Origin: Pseudolysinimonas_A sp039912695
Lineage (GTDB): Bacteria; Actinomycetota; Actinomycetes; Actinomycetales; Microbacteriaceae
Length of the DNA: 64,000 bases
Assembly: GCF_039912695.1 (NCBI RefSeq)
Contig: NZ_JBDSPJ010000022.1
Span: 62,001-126,000, forward strand
Direction of reading: 5' to 3'
Every line of letters starts with the position of its first letter. Position 1 is the stretch's first letter. The notes under the pieces were generated by a model. The model was not told the origin of the DNA, did not search any database, and was given only the letters and a program-made list of their open reading frames with translations. The translations under genes and the position numbers were made by a program. Below, piece by piece: positions 17,168 to 26,173 of this stretch.

Positions 17168-17761
17168 GTGACGCGCTCAGAAATACTCCTCGGCGACGAC
17201 GGTCGCTCACGCTGCGGCTGGGTCGATTCCGACCTCGAGTACGCCCGCTACCACGATGAGGAGTGGGGCACGGCGCTGCACGGCGACCGGCCGCTGTTCG
17301 AGAAAATCTCGCTCGAAGGATTCCAAGCCGGGTTGTCGTGGATCACCATCCTGCGCCGACGTCCAGGCTTTCGGGCGGCGTTTGACGGGTTCGAGATCGA
17401 CGCCGTTGCGGCATACGACGAGGCCCATGTCGAACGCCTGATGCTCGACGACCGCATCATCCGCAATCGGGCCAAAGTGCTCGCCACGATCGGCAACGCA
17501 CGCCTCACCGTCGACCTGGTGCGCGAGTCGCCCGGTGCGCTCGATGCGCTCATCTGGAGTTTCGCCCCCGCTGCCGGCAGGGCGCGACCGCAAACCTGGG
17601 CGGAGATCCCGGCAGTGACGAAGGAGTCCGAGGCTCTCAGCACAGAACTACGCCGGTTGGGGTACCGCTTCGTCGGGCCGACCACGATGTACGCCCTGAT
17701 GCAGTCGGCGGGTCTCGTTGACGATCACCTCAGCGGATGCTGGCGCGCGCTGGAGCACTAG
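17168..17761 (+). CDS. tag: DNA-3-methyladenine glycosylase I
   Basis: 197 residues, normal length for the Tag family. Visible: RCGWVDSDLEYARYHDEEWG (zinc Cys and conserved substrate pocket), LFEKISLEGFQAGLSWITIL, and the late GYRFVGPTTMYALMQSAGLVDDH with the zinc-binding His. It removes N3-methyladenine from DNA in base-excision repair. GTG 17168 follows the methyltransferase stop by six bases, so both alkylation-repair genes form one operon. Directly behind its stop lies the 68-base repeat. Confidence 0.95.
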   Translation: MTRSEILLGDDGRSRCGWVDSDLEYARYHDEEWGTALHGDRPLFEKISLEGFQAGLSWITILRRRPGFRAAFDGFEIDAVAAYDEAHVERLMLDDRIIRNRAKVLATIGNARLTVDLVRESPGALDALIWSFAPAAGRARPQTWAEIPAVTKESEALSTELRRLGYRFVGPTTMYALMQSAGLVDDHLSGCWRALEH

Positions 17762-17829
17762 AGCGGAGGTCCTTTCGGACCTCCGCCGCGACGCCAGCGC
17801 CGACGCCCGTCCCGGGCGTCGGGTCACGC
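17762..17829 (+). repeat. 68-base dispersed element, copy 1 (with hairpins)
   Basis: Starts on the base after the tag stop codon. It holds a perfect 10-base stem with a TTTC loop (17763-17786 region) and a second stem GACGCCCG/CGGGCGTC. It aligns without gaps to 29276-29343, most positions being identical. The end overlaps the yaaA stop. Likely a transcription end or mRNA-stability element between converging genes. Confidence 0.8.
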
Positions 17830-18570
17830 GAAGAGATCAAGCTCTCCCGGCACACCAGGTTCGAGGTGAATTCCCGAGTTGCGTGCCCATTCCAGAAGCG
17901 AGTCGACATCGGGATGATCGATCCCGGCCAGAAGGAGCGCACGAGTGAACGCGCCCTTGCCTTTCTTATTGAAGTGGTTGAGGGCGCGGGTGCGACCGGC
18001 GCCATCCTCGCTCACCACCCGCAGATACACCGCGTCAGGTCGATTGGGAATCGGCCCCAGATGGGCGTAGCCCTCCGAGCGCAGATCGAGCAGCAGACCC
18101 GGAATTCCGGCGACGGCGGTCGAGAGCGGAGTACGCCAGATTCTGCCGACCGTCGTTCCGGGCAGCCGCGAATCGTGGGAGAGCCGATAGGCGGGGATCG
18201 GGTCGAGCGCGCCTGACAGCCCGAAGAGTGCCGACCCGATTGCGACATGCTCTGCCGCGAACTGGCGCGCCTGAGCCGGGAGGGATGCGGCATCCAATTC
18301 TTCGAAGAGCACGCCGTCGTAACGGTCGATCGCCGGCATCACGGGCGACGACGTCAGGGTGCGGTTGCGTCCGGCCTCGCTGGCGCTGGCGGGCCCCAAC
18401 CGCAGCATCGCCGCGGCGGCGGCGAGGTTGCGCGAGAGCACCTTCACGGCAGCGAGCGTTTGTTTGCGAGCTGACGTCAGCTCGGGGAAGCTCAGGGCCG
18501 GGAGATCAAGGGTCGAGCCCGCTATGCCGCCCAGGCGTTTGGTCTCGGACGGCGGAAGAAGAATGAACAC
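17824..18570 (-). CDS. yaaA: YaaA-family peroxide stress protein (DUF328)
   Basis: 248 residues, family length. N-terminal ILLPPSETKR, middle LFGLSGALDPIPAYRLSHDSRLPG, and C-terminal FNKKGKGAFTRALL are typical YaaA segments; in E. coli YaaA lowers free iron and limits oxidative DNA damage. GTG 18570 follows the stop of the kinase gene by 18 bases on the same strand; no clear ribosome-binding site. Its stop lies inside the 68-base repeat, converging on tag. Confidence 0.9.
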   Translation of the reverse strand: MFILLPPSETKRLGGIAGSTLDLPALSFPELTSARKQTLAAVKVLSRNLAAAAAMLRLGPASASEAGRNRTLTSSPVMPAIDRYDGVLFEELDAASLPAQARQFAAEHVAIGSALFGLSGALDPIPAYRLSHDSRLPGTTVGRIWRTPLSTAVAGIPGLLLDLRSEGYAHLGPIPNRPDAVYLRVVSEDGAGRTRALNHFNKKGKGAFTRALLLAGIDHPDVDSLLEWARNSGIHLEPGVPGELDLFA

Positions 18571-18588
18571 CCGGCTTCGGTCCGGGGC

Positions 18589-19116
18589 TCAGGACCGCAC
18601 GAACGCGATGACCTGCTCGACCAACACCGGCAGCGGATTCACCGAGTCGACGGTGATTCGCGGGAGGGAACCGGTCTCACCCGTCCAGGCCTCCCACTCA
18701 TCGAGACTCTGCTCGACGGCGTGCCAGGTGGGTTCGGCGATATGTGCGAGCTGACGTCCGCGGGCTTCGAGTCGGACGCGATGCACGCCCACGTCGGAAC
18801 AGACCACTTCGACGAAGCGGATCGCAATCCCACATCGGGCGGCCAACTTGAGCCACTGTTCACGTGCCGGCTCGACCGCGTTGACCGCGTCGATCACGAC
18901 CCCGCCGCCCCCCGCGATGACCGACTCCGCGATAGTTTCAGCGACGAGGTACGCAGCAAGCCCGGTGGGCTGATCGGCGTCGATCCCCGCCGAGAGAATC
19001 GCCGACTCGATCGGGTCAACCGAGACCACCGGGATTCCCAACGCCGCACCAACGCCGCCGGCAACCGCACTCTTGCCCGTTCCTGGCAAACCAGCCATGA
19101 CCACCATCACGACCAT
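18589..19116 (-). CDS. P-loop nucleoside/nucleotide-type kinase (AAA family ATPase)
   Basis: 175 residues with Walker A GLPGTGKS near the N-terminus (residues about 9-16), a Walker-B-like strand GGGVVIDAVNAV, and a later Arg-rich lid (HRVRLEARGR). This is the size and layout of small zeta-toxin/chloramphenicol-phosphotransferase-like or adenylylsulfate-kinase-like ATPases. The start has a strong GGGGGAGGG upstream. It lies 39 bases behind atpC on the same strand and before yaaA. The substrate is not recognisable, and no antitoxin-like partner is adjacent. Confidence 0.8.
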   Translation of the reverse strand: MVVMVVMAGLPGTGKSAVAGGVGAALGIPVVSVDPIESAILSAGIDADQPTGLAAYLVAETIAESVIAGGGGVVIDAVNAVEPAREQWLKLAARCGIAIRFVEVVCSDVGVHRVRLEARGRQLAHIAEPTWHAVEQSLDEWEAWTGETGSLPRITVDSVNPLPVLVEQVIAFVRS

Positions 19117-19155
19117 GTGAACCCTCCCCCTGGTTTTCGGTGGAGCGTTTCGACG

Positions 19156-19428
19156 CTAGGAGACGAGAGTCGCGCTACCGGCGACGATCGTAACAGTGTC
19201 GTTTTGAACGGAAAGGAAACCATCCTCAGCGTTCGCCGTGATGACCTCGCCATCGAGCAACGTCACCCGCACCTCGCCCGAGGCGAGAATGCCCAACACC
19301 GGCTCGTGGCCGGCGAGGATGCCGATCTGACCAATCGTGGTGCGCGCGACGACTTGCCTCGCCTGGCCCGACCACACCTCGTGGTCGGCCGCGACGACGC
19401 TGACGTTGAGCGACTTGGGATCGGCCAT
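19156..19428 (-). CDS. atpC: F1Fo ATP synthase subunit epsilon (short form)
   Basis: 90 residues from ATG 19428, which has AAGGAG upstream and starts three bases behind the atpD stop. It corresponds to the N-terminal beta-sandwich only (LNVSVVAADHEVWSG, GQIGILAGHEPVLG, EDGFLSVQNDTVTIV). Family members are commonly 120-140 residues with a C-terminal helical hairpin that can inhibit ATP hydrolysis; that part is absent here. Last gene of the atp operon. Reading is intact, so this is a natural short form and not a frameshift as far as can be seen. Confidence 0.95.
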   Translation of the reverse strand: MADPKSLNVSVVAADHEVWSGQARQVVARTTIGQIGILAGHEPVLGILASGEVRVTLLDGEVITANAEDGFLSVQNDTVTIVAGSATLVS

Positions 19429-19430
19429 GC

Positions 19431-20969
19431 TCAGCCGTTCTCCTTCTGGATCTTCGCCCACTGTGCTTCGACCATGTCGAGTCCGCCGACGTTGAAGAAC
19501 GCCTGCTCGGCCACGTGGTCGAGGTCGCCCTTCACGATCGCGTCGAACGCCTCGATCGTGTCCTTGAGCGGCACGGTGGAGCCTTCGACCGAGGTGAACT
19601 TGGTCGCCATGTAGGTGTTCTGCGAGAGGAACTGCTGGATGCGGCGAGCCCGCGACACCGTGATCTTGTCTTCCTCCGACAGTTCGTCGACACCGAGGAT
19701 GGCGATGATCTCCTGGAGTTCCTTGTTCTTCTGCAGGATCGCCTTCACGCTGGTCGCGACACGGTAGTGGTCCTCGCCCAAATAGCGGGGGTCCATGATG
19801 CGCGAGGTCGACGACAGCGGGTCGACGGCCGGGTAAAGACCGCGCGAGGCAATCTCACGCGACAGTTCGGTCGTGGCGTCGAGGTGCGCGAACGTGGTGG
19901 CCGGGGCCGGGTCGGTGTAGTCGTCGGCGGGCACGTAGATCGCCTGAAGGGAGGTGATCGAGTGGCCACGGGTCGAGGTGATGCGCTCCTGGAGCACACC
20001 CATCTCGTCGGCGAGGTTCGGCTGGTAACCGACCGCGGACGGCATCCGGCCCAGCAGCGTCGAGACCTCGGAACCGGCCTGCGTAAACCGGAAGATGTTG
20101 TCGATGAAGAGCAGAACATCCTGCTTCTGCACGTCGCGGAAGTACTCCGCCATCGTGAGTGCCGACAGAGCGACGCGCAGACGCGTTCCCGGCGGCTCAT
20201 CCATCTGGCCGAAGACGAGGGCGGTCTTGTCGAAGACGCCCGCCTCCTCCATTTCGGCGATGAGGTCGTTGCCCTCACGGGTGCGCTCCCCGACACCGGC
20301 GAACACCGACACACCACCGTGGTTGGCGGCGACGCGGTAGATCATCTCTTGGATGAGCACGGTCTTGCCGACGCCGGCACCACCGAAGAGGCCGATCTTG
20401 CCACCCTGCACGTACGGGGTGAGGAGGTCGATGACCTTGATGCCGGTCTCGAAGAGGTTCGTCTTCGACTCGAGCTGGTCGAAGGGCGGCGGCTTGCGGT
20501 GGATGGGCCAGCGTTCGGTGATCTCGATCTTCTCGCCGGGTGCCGCGTTGAGCACCTCGCCGATGACGTTGAAGACTCGGCCCTTGGTGACATCGCCGAC
20601 CGGAACCGAGATCGGGTTGCCGGTGTCGCGCACCTCTTGGCCGCGCACCAGACCGTCGGTCGGCTTGAGGGCGATCGCACGCACGAGGTCATCGCCGAGG
20701 TGCTGGGCAACCTCGAGCGTGAGCAGGATCGTCTCACCAGCGAGGGTGATCTCGGTCTTCAGCGCGTTGTAGATCTCGGGAATCGCATCGTGCGGAAACT
20801 CGATGTCGACGACGGGCCCGGTGACCCGCGCGATGCGGCCGATGCCGCCCTCGGGACGCGTTGCCGCGCCGCCGTGGTTCGCCTTCTCGGGTGTCGACTT
20901 TGCAGGGGCCGACTTTGCAGGGGCTGACTTCGCAGCGGTCGGCTTCTTCGCAGGGGTAGTGGTAGCCAT
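19431..20969 (-). CDS. atpD: F1Fo ATP synthase subunit beta
   Basis: 512 residues. ATG 20969 is chosen because AGGAAACC lies upstream and the first residues match a spacing of 26 bases from atpG. The catalytic Walker A GGAGVGKT, the GERTREGNDL segment, LLFIDNIFRFTQAGSE and the downstream ALSSTSRI-type sequence are present; this subunit carries the catalytic nucleotide sites. Odd feature: an N-terminal extension of about 45 residues rich in Ala, Lys and Pro, made of 15-base (five-codon) repeats, precedes the conserved GRIARVTGPVVDIEF start. Confidence 0.98.
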   Translation of the reverse strand: MATTTPAKKPTAAKSAPAKSAPAKSTPEKANHGGAATRPEGGIGRIARVTGPVVDIEFPHDAIPEIYNALKTEITLAGETILLTLEVAQHLGDDLVRAIALKPTDGLVRGQEVRDTGNPISVPVGDVTKGRVFNVIGEVLNAAPGEKIEITERWPIHRKPPPFDQLESKTNLFETGIKVIDLLTPYVQGGKIGLFGGAGVGKTVLIQEMIYRVAANHGGVSVFAGVGERTREGNDLIAEMEEAGVFDKTALVFGQMDEPPGTRLRVALSALTMAEYFRDVQKQDVLLFIDNIFRFTQAGSEVSTLLGRMPSAVGYQPNLADEMGVLQERITSTRGHSITSLQAIYVPADDYTDPAPATTFAHLDATTELSREIASRGLYPAVDPLSSTSRIMDPRYLGEDHYRVATSVKAILQKNKELQEIIAILGVDELSEEDKITVSRARRIQQFLSQNTYMATKFTSVEGSTVPLKDTIEAFDAIVKGDLDHVAEQAFFNVGGLDMVEAQWAKIQKENG

Positions 20970-20995
20970 CGATAGGTTTCCTGTTCTCGGTTTCG

Positions 20996-21898
20996 TCACT
21001 TCACGAGAGCGTCGGCGCCGCCGACGATCTCGGAGATCTGCTGGGTGATTTCGGACTGACGGGCGTTATTGGCCAGTCGCGTGTAGTCCTTGATCAGGTT
21101 GTCGGCGTTATCGCTTGCTGACTTCATCGCCTTCTGCGTCGCGGCGTGCTTGGCCGCCGCTGACTGAAGCATCGCGTTGAAGATGCGGCTTTCGATGTAA
21201 ACCGGAAGCAGTGCGTCGAGCACGGCGTCGGCATCGGGTTCGAACTCGTACAGCGGCAGAAGCGAGGCGTCAGCGTCAGCATCCAACTCTTCAACGCCCT
21301 CGACGATCTCGAGCGGCAACAGACGAACGGTCTGCGGGTCTTGCACGAGCATCGACACGAAACGGTTGTAGACGATGTGGATTTCGTCCACGCCGCCGTC
21401 ATCGGTCGGTTGCACGAACTTCGCAACGACAGCCTCGGCGATCTCCTGGGCGATGCCGAACTCCGGCTTGTCGGTGCCACCCGTCCAGTCCCGCTCAGAG
21501 GCGCGGCGGCGGAACGCGAAGTACTGAACCGCTTTGCGTCCGACGAGGAAGTGAACAACCTCTTTACCTTCACGCTCGAGGCGCGTGCGCAGCTCGCTCG
21601 ACTCACGGATGACCTGCGAATTGAACGCACCAGCGAGACCGCGGTCGGAGGTGAAGAGAACGATCGCGGCGCGCTTGGGGTTCTCGGCTTCGCGCGTCAG
21701 GATGTGGTCGACGTTCGAGTACGTCGCGACCGCCGAGACGGCACGCGTCACAGCGCGCGCGTAGGGGGCGGACGCCGCGACGCGCGACTGCGCCTTCTGG
21801 ATGCGCGACGCCGAGATCAGCTCCATCGCGCGGGTAATCTTCTTGGTGGTCTGAGCAGTCTTAATCTTCTGCCGATAGACCCTGAGTTGGGCTCCCAT
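20996..21898 (-). CDS. atpG: F1Fo ATP synthase subunit gamma
   Basis: 300 residues, full length. N-terminal AQLRVYRQKIKTAQTTKKITRAMELIS segment is the usual start of the central rotor coiled coil, and the C-terminal MKSASDNADNLIKDYTRLANNARQSEITQQISEIVGGADAL is the conserved end. It forms the rotating shaft linking the c-ring to the alpha/beta catalytic head. Starts two bases behind the atpA stop. No unusual features except a moderately long central region. Confidence 0.98.
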   Translation of the reverse strand: MGAQLRVYRQKIKTAQTTKKITRAMELISASRIQKAQSRVAASAPYARAVTRAVSAVATYSNVDHILTREAENPKRAAIVLFTSDRGLAGAFNSQVIRESSELRTRLEREGKEVVHFLVGRKAVQYFAFRRRASERDWTGGTDKPEFGIAQEIAEAVVAKFVQPTDDGGVDEIHIVYNRFVSMLVQDPQTVRLLPLEIVEGVEELDADADASLLPLYEFEPDADAVLDALLPVYIESRIFNAMLQSAAAKHAATQKAMKSASDNADNLIKDYTRLANNARQSEITQQISEIVGGADALVK

Positions 21899-21900
21899 GG

Positions 21901-23538
21901 CTACCGGCGGCTCTTCACGATCTTCTCCTGGTTGATGTCATCCAGGGGGATCTCGTCGAACTGCTCGGTACCGACCGAGTCGAGCATGCGCCCGTCGCCG
22001 GTCTGGAACTCCTTCTTGAACTTCGTCACGGCCTTCTCGAGTTCGGCGACGGTCTCGTCGGAGAGCACGTTGGTGTCGCGCAGGGTGTCGAGGATCTTGG
22101 TGTTGCGCTTGAGGGTGTCGAGCAACTCGCGCTCGAACCGAAGCACATCAGGCACCGGCACCTCGTCGAGGTGACCGTTGGTACCTGCCCAGATCGAGAC
22201 AACCTGCTCTTCAACCGGGAACGGCGAGTACTGCGGCTGACGAAGCAGCTCGGTGAGGCGGGCGCCGCGGGCCAGCTGACGACGGGATGCCGCATCCAGG
22301 TCAGACGCGAACAGCGCAAACGCCTCGAGCGAGCGGTACTGCGCGAGTTCGAGCTTCAGCGTTCCCGAAACCTTCTTGATGCTCTTCACCTGGGCGTCGC
22401 CGCCGACGCGCGACACCGAGATGCCGACGTCGACGGCGGGACGCTGGTTCGAGTTGAACAGGTCGGACTGCAGGAAGATCTGGCCGTCGGTGATCGAGAT
22501 CACGTTGGTCGGGATGTAGGCCGAGACGTCGTTCGCCTTGGTCTCGATGATCGGCAGTCCGGTCATCGAACCCGCACCGAGCTCGTCGGAGAGCTTCGCG
22601 CAACGCTCGAGCAGACGGGAGTGCAAGTAGAAGACGTCGCCCGGGTAGGCCTCACGTCCCGGCGGACGGCGCAGCAGCAGTGACACGGCGCGGTAGGCCT
22701 CGGCCTGCTTGGTCAGGTCGTCGAAAATGATCAGGACGTGCTTGCCGCTGTACATCCAGTGCTGGCCGATGGCCGAGCCGGTGTACGGGGCGAGGTACTT
22801 GAAGCCGGCGGCGTCGGAGGCGGGAGCCGCAACGATCGTCGTGTACTCCATCGCTCCGGCATCTTCGAGGGCGCCCTTCACAGCCGCGATCGTCGAACCC
22901 TTCTGGCCGATCGCGACGTAGATGCAGCGCACCTGCTTGGTGGTGTCGCCCGACTCCCAGTTCGCCTTCTGGTTGATGATCGTGTCGATCGCGATGGCGG
23001 TCTTGCCGGTCTGGCGGTCGCCGATGATTAGCTGACGCTGACCGCGGCCGATCGGGATCATCGCGTCGATCGCCTTGATGCCGGTTTGCATCGGCTCGTG
23101 AACGCTCTTGCGCGACATGACGCCCGGCGCCTGGAGTTCGAGGGCACGGCGGGTCTCGGACTTGATCTCGCCGAGGCCGTCGATGGGCGCACCGAGCGGG
23201 TCGACAACTCGACCGAGGTAGGCGTCACCCACGGGAACCGAAAGCACCTCACCGGTGCGGGTGACCTCCATACCGGCCTCGATGCCGGCGAAGTCGCCGA
23301 GCACAATGACGCCGATCTCGCTCTCGTCGAGGTTGAGCGCGAGGCCCAGGGTGCCGTCGGCAAAGCGAAGCAGTTCGTTCGCCATTGCGCCGGGGAGACC
23401 CTCGACGTGAGCGATGCCGTCCGCCGCGTCGACAACGGTGCCGACCTCGGTCTTGCTCGCACCCGACGGCTTGTAGCCGGCGACAAAGTCCTTGAGCGCG
23501 CTGCGGATCTCGTCCGGAGAGATGGTGATGTCTGCCAT
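21901..23538 (-). CDS. atpA: F1Fo ATP synthase subunit alpha
   Basis: 545 residues, full length. Motifs: VDAADGIAHVEGLPGAM, PLGAPIDGLGEI, P-loop GDRQTGKTAIAIDTI, and VGISVSRVGGDAQ with the conserved Arg of the alpha-beta interface. It binds non-catalytic nucleotide. ATG 23538 is preceded by AAAGGGA at fair spacing. Followed by atpG after two bases; a 65-base gap separates it from atpH upstream. Confidence 0.98.
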   Translation of the reverse strand: MADITISPDEIRSALKDFVAGYKPSGASKTEVGTVVDAADGIAHVEGLPGAMANELLRFADGTLGLALNLDESEIGVIVLGDFAGIEAGMEVTRTGEVLSVPVGDAYLGRVVDPLGAPIDGLGEIKSETRRALELQAPGVMSRKSVHEPMQTGIKAIDAMIPIGRGQRQLIIGDRQTGKTAIAIDTIINQKANWESGDTTKQVRCIYVAIGQKGSTIAAVKGALEDAGAMEYTTIVAAPASDAAGFKYLAPYTGSAIGQHWMYSGKHVLIIFDDLTKQAEAYRAVSLLLRRPPGREAYPGDVFYLHSRLLERCAKLSDELGAGSMTGLPIIETKANDVSAYIPTNVISITDGQIFLQSDLFNSNQRPAVDVGISVSRVGGDAQVKSIKKVSGTLKLELAQYRSLEAFALFASDLDAASRRQLARGARLTELLRQPQYSPFPVEEQVVSIWAGTNGHLDEVPVPDVLRFERELLDTLKRNTKILDTLRDTNVLSDETVAELEKAVTKFKKEFQTGDGRMLDSVGTEQFDEIPLDDINQEKIVKSRR

Positions 23539-23603
23539 GGGGAAGTCCCTTTTTACCGTTTCGGCTTGTGAGGTGGTCGTTGGTGGTATCTGCGGAGGCC
23601 GGG

Positions 23604-24392
23604 TCAGCCGGCGAGCTGGAGTCGGAGGTCGGCGAGGCGTGCGGCGATCGTGCCGTCGATGACGTCTTCGCCGATTTGCACGCGAAGTCCGCCGATCACG
23701 GCGGGGTCGATCCGAAGCGCGATCCGCGGTTCGCGTCCGTACTGCTTCTTGAGGGTCGCCGTCAGGGTCGCGAGGTGTGCCGCGCTGAGCGGCGCCGCGG
23801 CGGTGACAGTTGCGACGATGCCGCCCGAGGAATCTGCAACCGTCTCAGCTGCCGACTGGATGAGTTCGCCGATGCGACGCCCGCGCGGGCTCTGCACCAG
23901 GTGCCGAACGATCGAGACGGTGCCGGCATGCGCCTTCTTCGCGAACAGCCGGTCGACGAGGGCCGCCTTCTGCTCCGGTGCGCTCAGCGTGCTGCCGATT
24001 GCCAGTTCGAGTTCGTTGTCGCTCGACACGGCTCGGGCGAATGCGAACAATTCGGATTCGATCGCCGCACCGCCGGCCGATTCGGCGATCGCGCGGATGC
24101 CGATCTGTTCGATCCCGTCGATTAGCTCGTCGGAATCCGACCACCGTGCCGTCGTGAGGCCACTGAGCAGGCGAGTCGCCGCGGCATCGAGCGAACCGAA
24201 GATGCGTCCGACGAGAGCGGTCTTGTCTTTCGCGTCGATCGAAGGATCGACGAGCACTGCACGCAGTTGCAGTGAACCCGCGATGTCACGACCTGCCGAC
24301 AACAGCTGCTCACCGGTGGCGCGAGTAACGCCCTTCTCGGCGGAGAGAGCGGTGACGGCCGCGGCGAGAGCGACACGGGATGCGGAACCCAT
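23604..24392 (-). CDS. atpH: F1Fo ATP synthase subunit delta
   Basis: 262 residues, longer than the ~180 of many bacteria but usual for actinobacteria. The C-terminal stretch VTAAAPLSAAHLATLTATLKKQYGREPRIALRIDPAVIGGLRVQIGEDVIDGTI is the signature OSCP/delta region (given here as LKKQYGREP and GLRVQIGEDVIDG). It joins the peripheral stalk to the catalytic head. The start overlaps the atpF stop by one base (TGATG). Confidence 0.97.
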   Translation of the reverse strand: MGSASRVALAAAVTALSAEKGVTRATGEQLLSAGRDIAGSLQLRAVLVDPSIDAKDKTALVGRIFGSLDAAATRLLSGLTTARWSDSDELIDGIEQIGIRAIAESAGGAAIESELFAFARAVSSDNELELAIGSTLSAPEQKAALVDRLFAKKAHAGTVSIVRHLVQSPRGRRIGELIQSAAETVADSSGGIVATVTAAAPLSAAHLATLTATLKKQYGREPRIALRIDPAVIGGLRVQIGEDVIDGTIAARLADLRLQLAG

Positions 24393-24943
24393 CAGGCCTT
24401 GGCCTTCTCAGACGAGGCGAGGTCGGCAAGGAAGCGGTCGACAATGCCCGACGCCTTCTTGTCATCGGCGAGCGACTCACCGATGACACCGGAGGCGAGA
24501 TCGAGGGCAAGAGTGCCGACCTCGGAACGCAACGACACCATCGCGGCGGATCGCTCGGCCTCAATCTGCGACTGAGCGTTCGCGACGATGCGGGCGGCAT
24601 CCGCCTGAGCCTGCTCGAGCAGCTCCGCACGGATGGCCTTCGCGTCTTCGCGAGCCTCCTCACGGATCTGTCCAGCCTCGGCGCGGGCGCCGGCGAGCTG
24701 CTCGGTGTACTTCGCGAGCGCCGCCTTAGCCTCAGCCTGCGCCTCGTCGGCGCGCTTAATGCCGCCTTCGATCGCCTCGCCACGGGCGTCGAGCGCCTTG
24801 GTGAGCCGCGGCACGATCAGGAAGATCATCGGGATCAAGACCACGAGGAACGCAATCGTGCCCCACACCAGATCCGGCAGCGACGGCAGCAGGATGCTGG
24901 GCGACGGATCAGCGTCGGTACTCAGGATGAATGCGGTGAGCAT
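24392..24943 (-). CDS. atpF: F1Fo ATP synthase subunit b
   Basis: 183 residues. One membrane helix near the N-terminus (about residues 28-48, LVWGTIAFLVVLIPMIF) is followed by a long charged, Ala-rich helix (AQAEAKAALAKYTEQLAGAR and onward) that makes the peripheral stalk. Unlike mycobacteria, b and delta are encoded by separate genes here. One-base overlap with atpH; 30 bases from atpE. Confidence 0.97.
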   Translation of the reverse strand: MLTAFILSTDADPSPSILLPSLPDLVWGTIAFLVVLIPMIFLIVPRLTKALDARGEAIEGGIKRADEAQAEAKAALAKYTEQLAGARAEAGQIREEAREDAKAIRAELLEQAQADAARIVANAQSQIEAERSAAMVSLRSEVGTLALDLASGVIGESLADDKKASGIVDRFLADLASSEKAKA

Positions 24944-24973
24944 TCAGACTCCTAACGAATTGAGAACGACGGG

Positions 24974-25207
24974 TTACGGCGTGACCGGAACGGGGAACGG
25001 GATGAACGCGACACCGATCGCGATGAAGCAGAGGGCCTCGGTGAGGGCGATACCGATCCACATCAGGGTCTGCAGGCGGCCTTGAAGTTCAGGCTGACGA
25101 GCGACCGATTCGATGGTCTTGCCGACGATGATGCCCACGCCGATACCGGAGCCGATGACGGCCAGGCCGAAGGCGAGTGGGGCGAGTTGTCCGACGATGA
25201 TGCTCAA
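24974..25207 (-). CDS. atpE: F1Fo ATP synthase subunit c
   Basis: 77 residues forming two membrane helices joined by the conserved polar loop ARQPE (36-40). The proton-carrying acid is Glu57 in IALTEALC. Gly-rich first helix GSGIGVGIIVG packs the c-ring. Starts with TTG 25207 behind AAGGAACAC, a rare start codon that may tune expression of this high-copy subunit. No sodium-type ligand pattern was recognised. Confidence 0.97.
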   Translation of the reverse strand: MSIIVGQLAPLAFGLAVIGSGIGVGIIVGKTIESVARQPELQGRLQTLMWIGIALTEALCFIAIGVAFIPFPVPVTP

Positions 25208-25253
25208 CGGAGTGTTCCTTTCCGGGGTTGGTTGAATGCGAACGGCGGCGAGC

Positions 25254-26105
25254 TCAGTGCTCGTCGGCCAGCGCCATCTGGATGTAGATGGCGGTCAGGA
25301 TGGTGAAGACGTAGGCCTGAAGGGCCGCGACGAAGATCTCGAGCACCGTGAAGGCCACGCCGAAGGCAAAGGTGCCGACGCCGATCAGCCCGAGAAAGTT
25401 GCCCTGGGCGAGCACGGTGAAGAAGAAGAAGTTTGTCGCGAGAAAACACAGCGCCAGCAGCATGTGCCCGGCGACCACGTTCATCGTCAGTCGGAGGGTC
25501 AGCGTGACCGGCCGGATGATGAAGGTCGAGAGCGCCTCCAGGATCGCGATGATCGGCATGATCAGCAGCGGAACGCCCGGAAGCACGGTCGCATTCTTGA
25601 AGAACTTGAGGCCGTGCCGACGGATTCCCGCGTAGATGAAGGTCACGTATGCGATGACCGCCAACAGAAGCGCCTGGCCGATCAGACCGGTGCTCGGAAT
25701 CTGAAGACCCGGGATGGTGCCGGTGAGGTTCAGCCCGAGAGTCAGGAAGAAGATCGTCATCAGCAACGGGAGGAATCGCTTGCCGTCGCGTTCGCCCAGG
25801 GTCTCGAACACGATGCCCTGACGGACGAATCCCAGGATGAACTCAGCGGCGACCTGACCGCGACCTGGGACGACCTTCAGCGCTCGCGTCGCCAACCAGA
25901 GCAAGACGACGACGGCGAGGAACGCGATGACGCGGATGAGGAGAACGCGGTTCAGTTCGAACGGCGTTCCTGCAAACAGAATCGGCTCGGGAAAGAACTC
26001 ATCGACCGAGGGTCCGCAGAACTCACCGGGGGGGCATTCCGACAACATGAAGGTCGGAAGGAAGATCGAGGCTAGCAGGGCTTTCTCCAGAATCGGGCGC
26101 GGCAC
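25254..26105 (-). CDS. atpB: F1Fo ATP synthase subunit a
   Basis: 283 residues, five or six membrane helices. The essential channel Arg lies in RPVTLTLRLTMNVVAGH, with conserved ALLLAVIAYVTFIYAG and GPSVDEFFPEPILF on the outer N-terminal side. It forms the proton half-channels against the c-ring. The GTG at 26105 lacks a good ribosome-binding site; ATG 26048, 19 codons later, would start directly before SECPPGEFCG and is possible. 46 bases separate it from atpE. Confidence 0.96.
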   Translation of the reverse strand: MPRPILEKALLASIFLPTFMLSECPPGEFCGPSVDEFFPEPILFAGTPFELNRVLLIRVIAFLAVVVLLWLATRALKVVPGRGQVAAEFILGFVRQGIVFETLGERDGKRFLPLLMTIFFLTLGLNLTGTIPGLQIPSTGLIGQALLLAVIAYVTFIYAGIRRHGLKFFKNATVLPGVPLLIMPIIAILEALSTFIIRPVTLTLRLTMNVVAGHMLLALCFLATNFFFFTVLAQGNFLGLIGVGTFAFGVAFTVLEIFVAALQAYVFTILTAIYIQMALADEH

Positions 26106-26173
26106 CGCGGGCGATCATAAGGGGGGAAGGTCACTCCACCCTATCAAGGAATCCCCGTGCGGGCTCCCGACCG

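Noticed and set aside
18589..19116. Zeta-type toxin of a toxin-antitoxin pair
   Set aside because: No small antitoxin gene next to it; a general P-loop kinase is the safer reading.
19144..19157. Hairpin AGCGT-TTCG-ACGCT as terminator of the atp operon
   Set aside because: The stem is only five bases, it overlaps the atpC stop and no T-run follows.
19515..20927. 470-codon open frame on the plus strand opposite atpD
   Set aside because: Antiparallel to a certain gene; rich in Arg, Val and Asp as expected from the reverse of high-GC codons; no ribosome-binding site or known domain.
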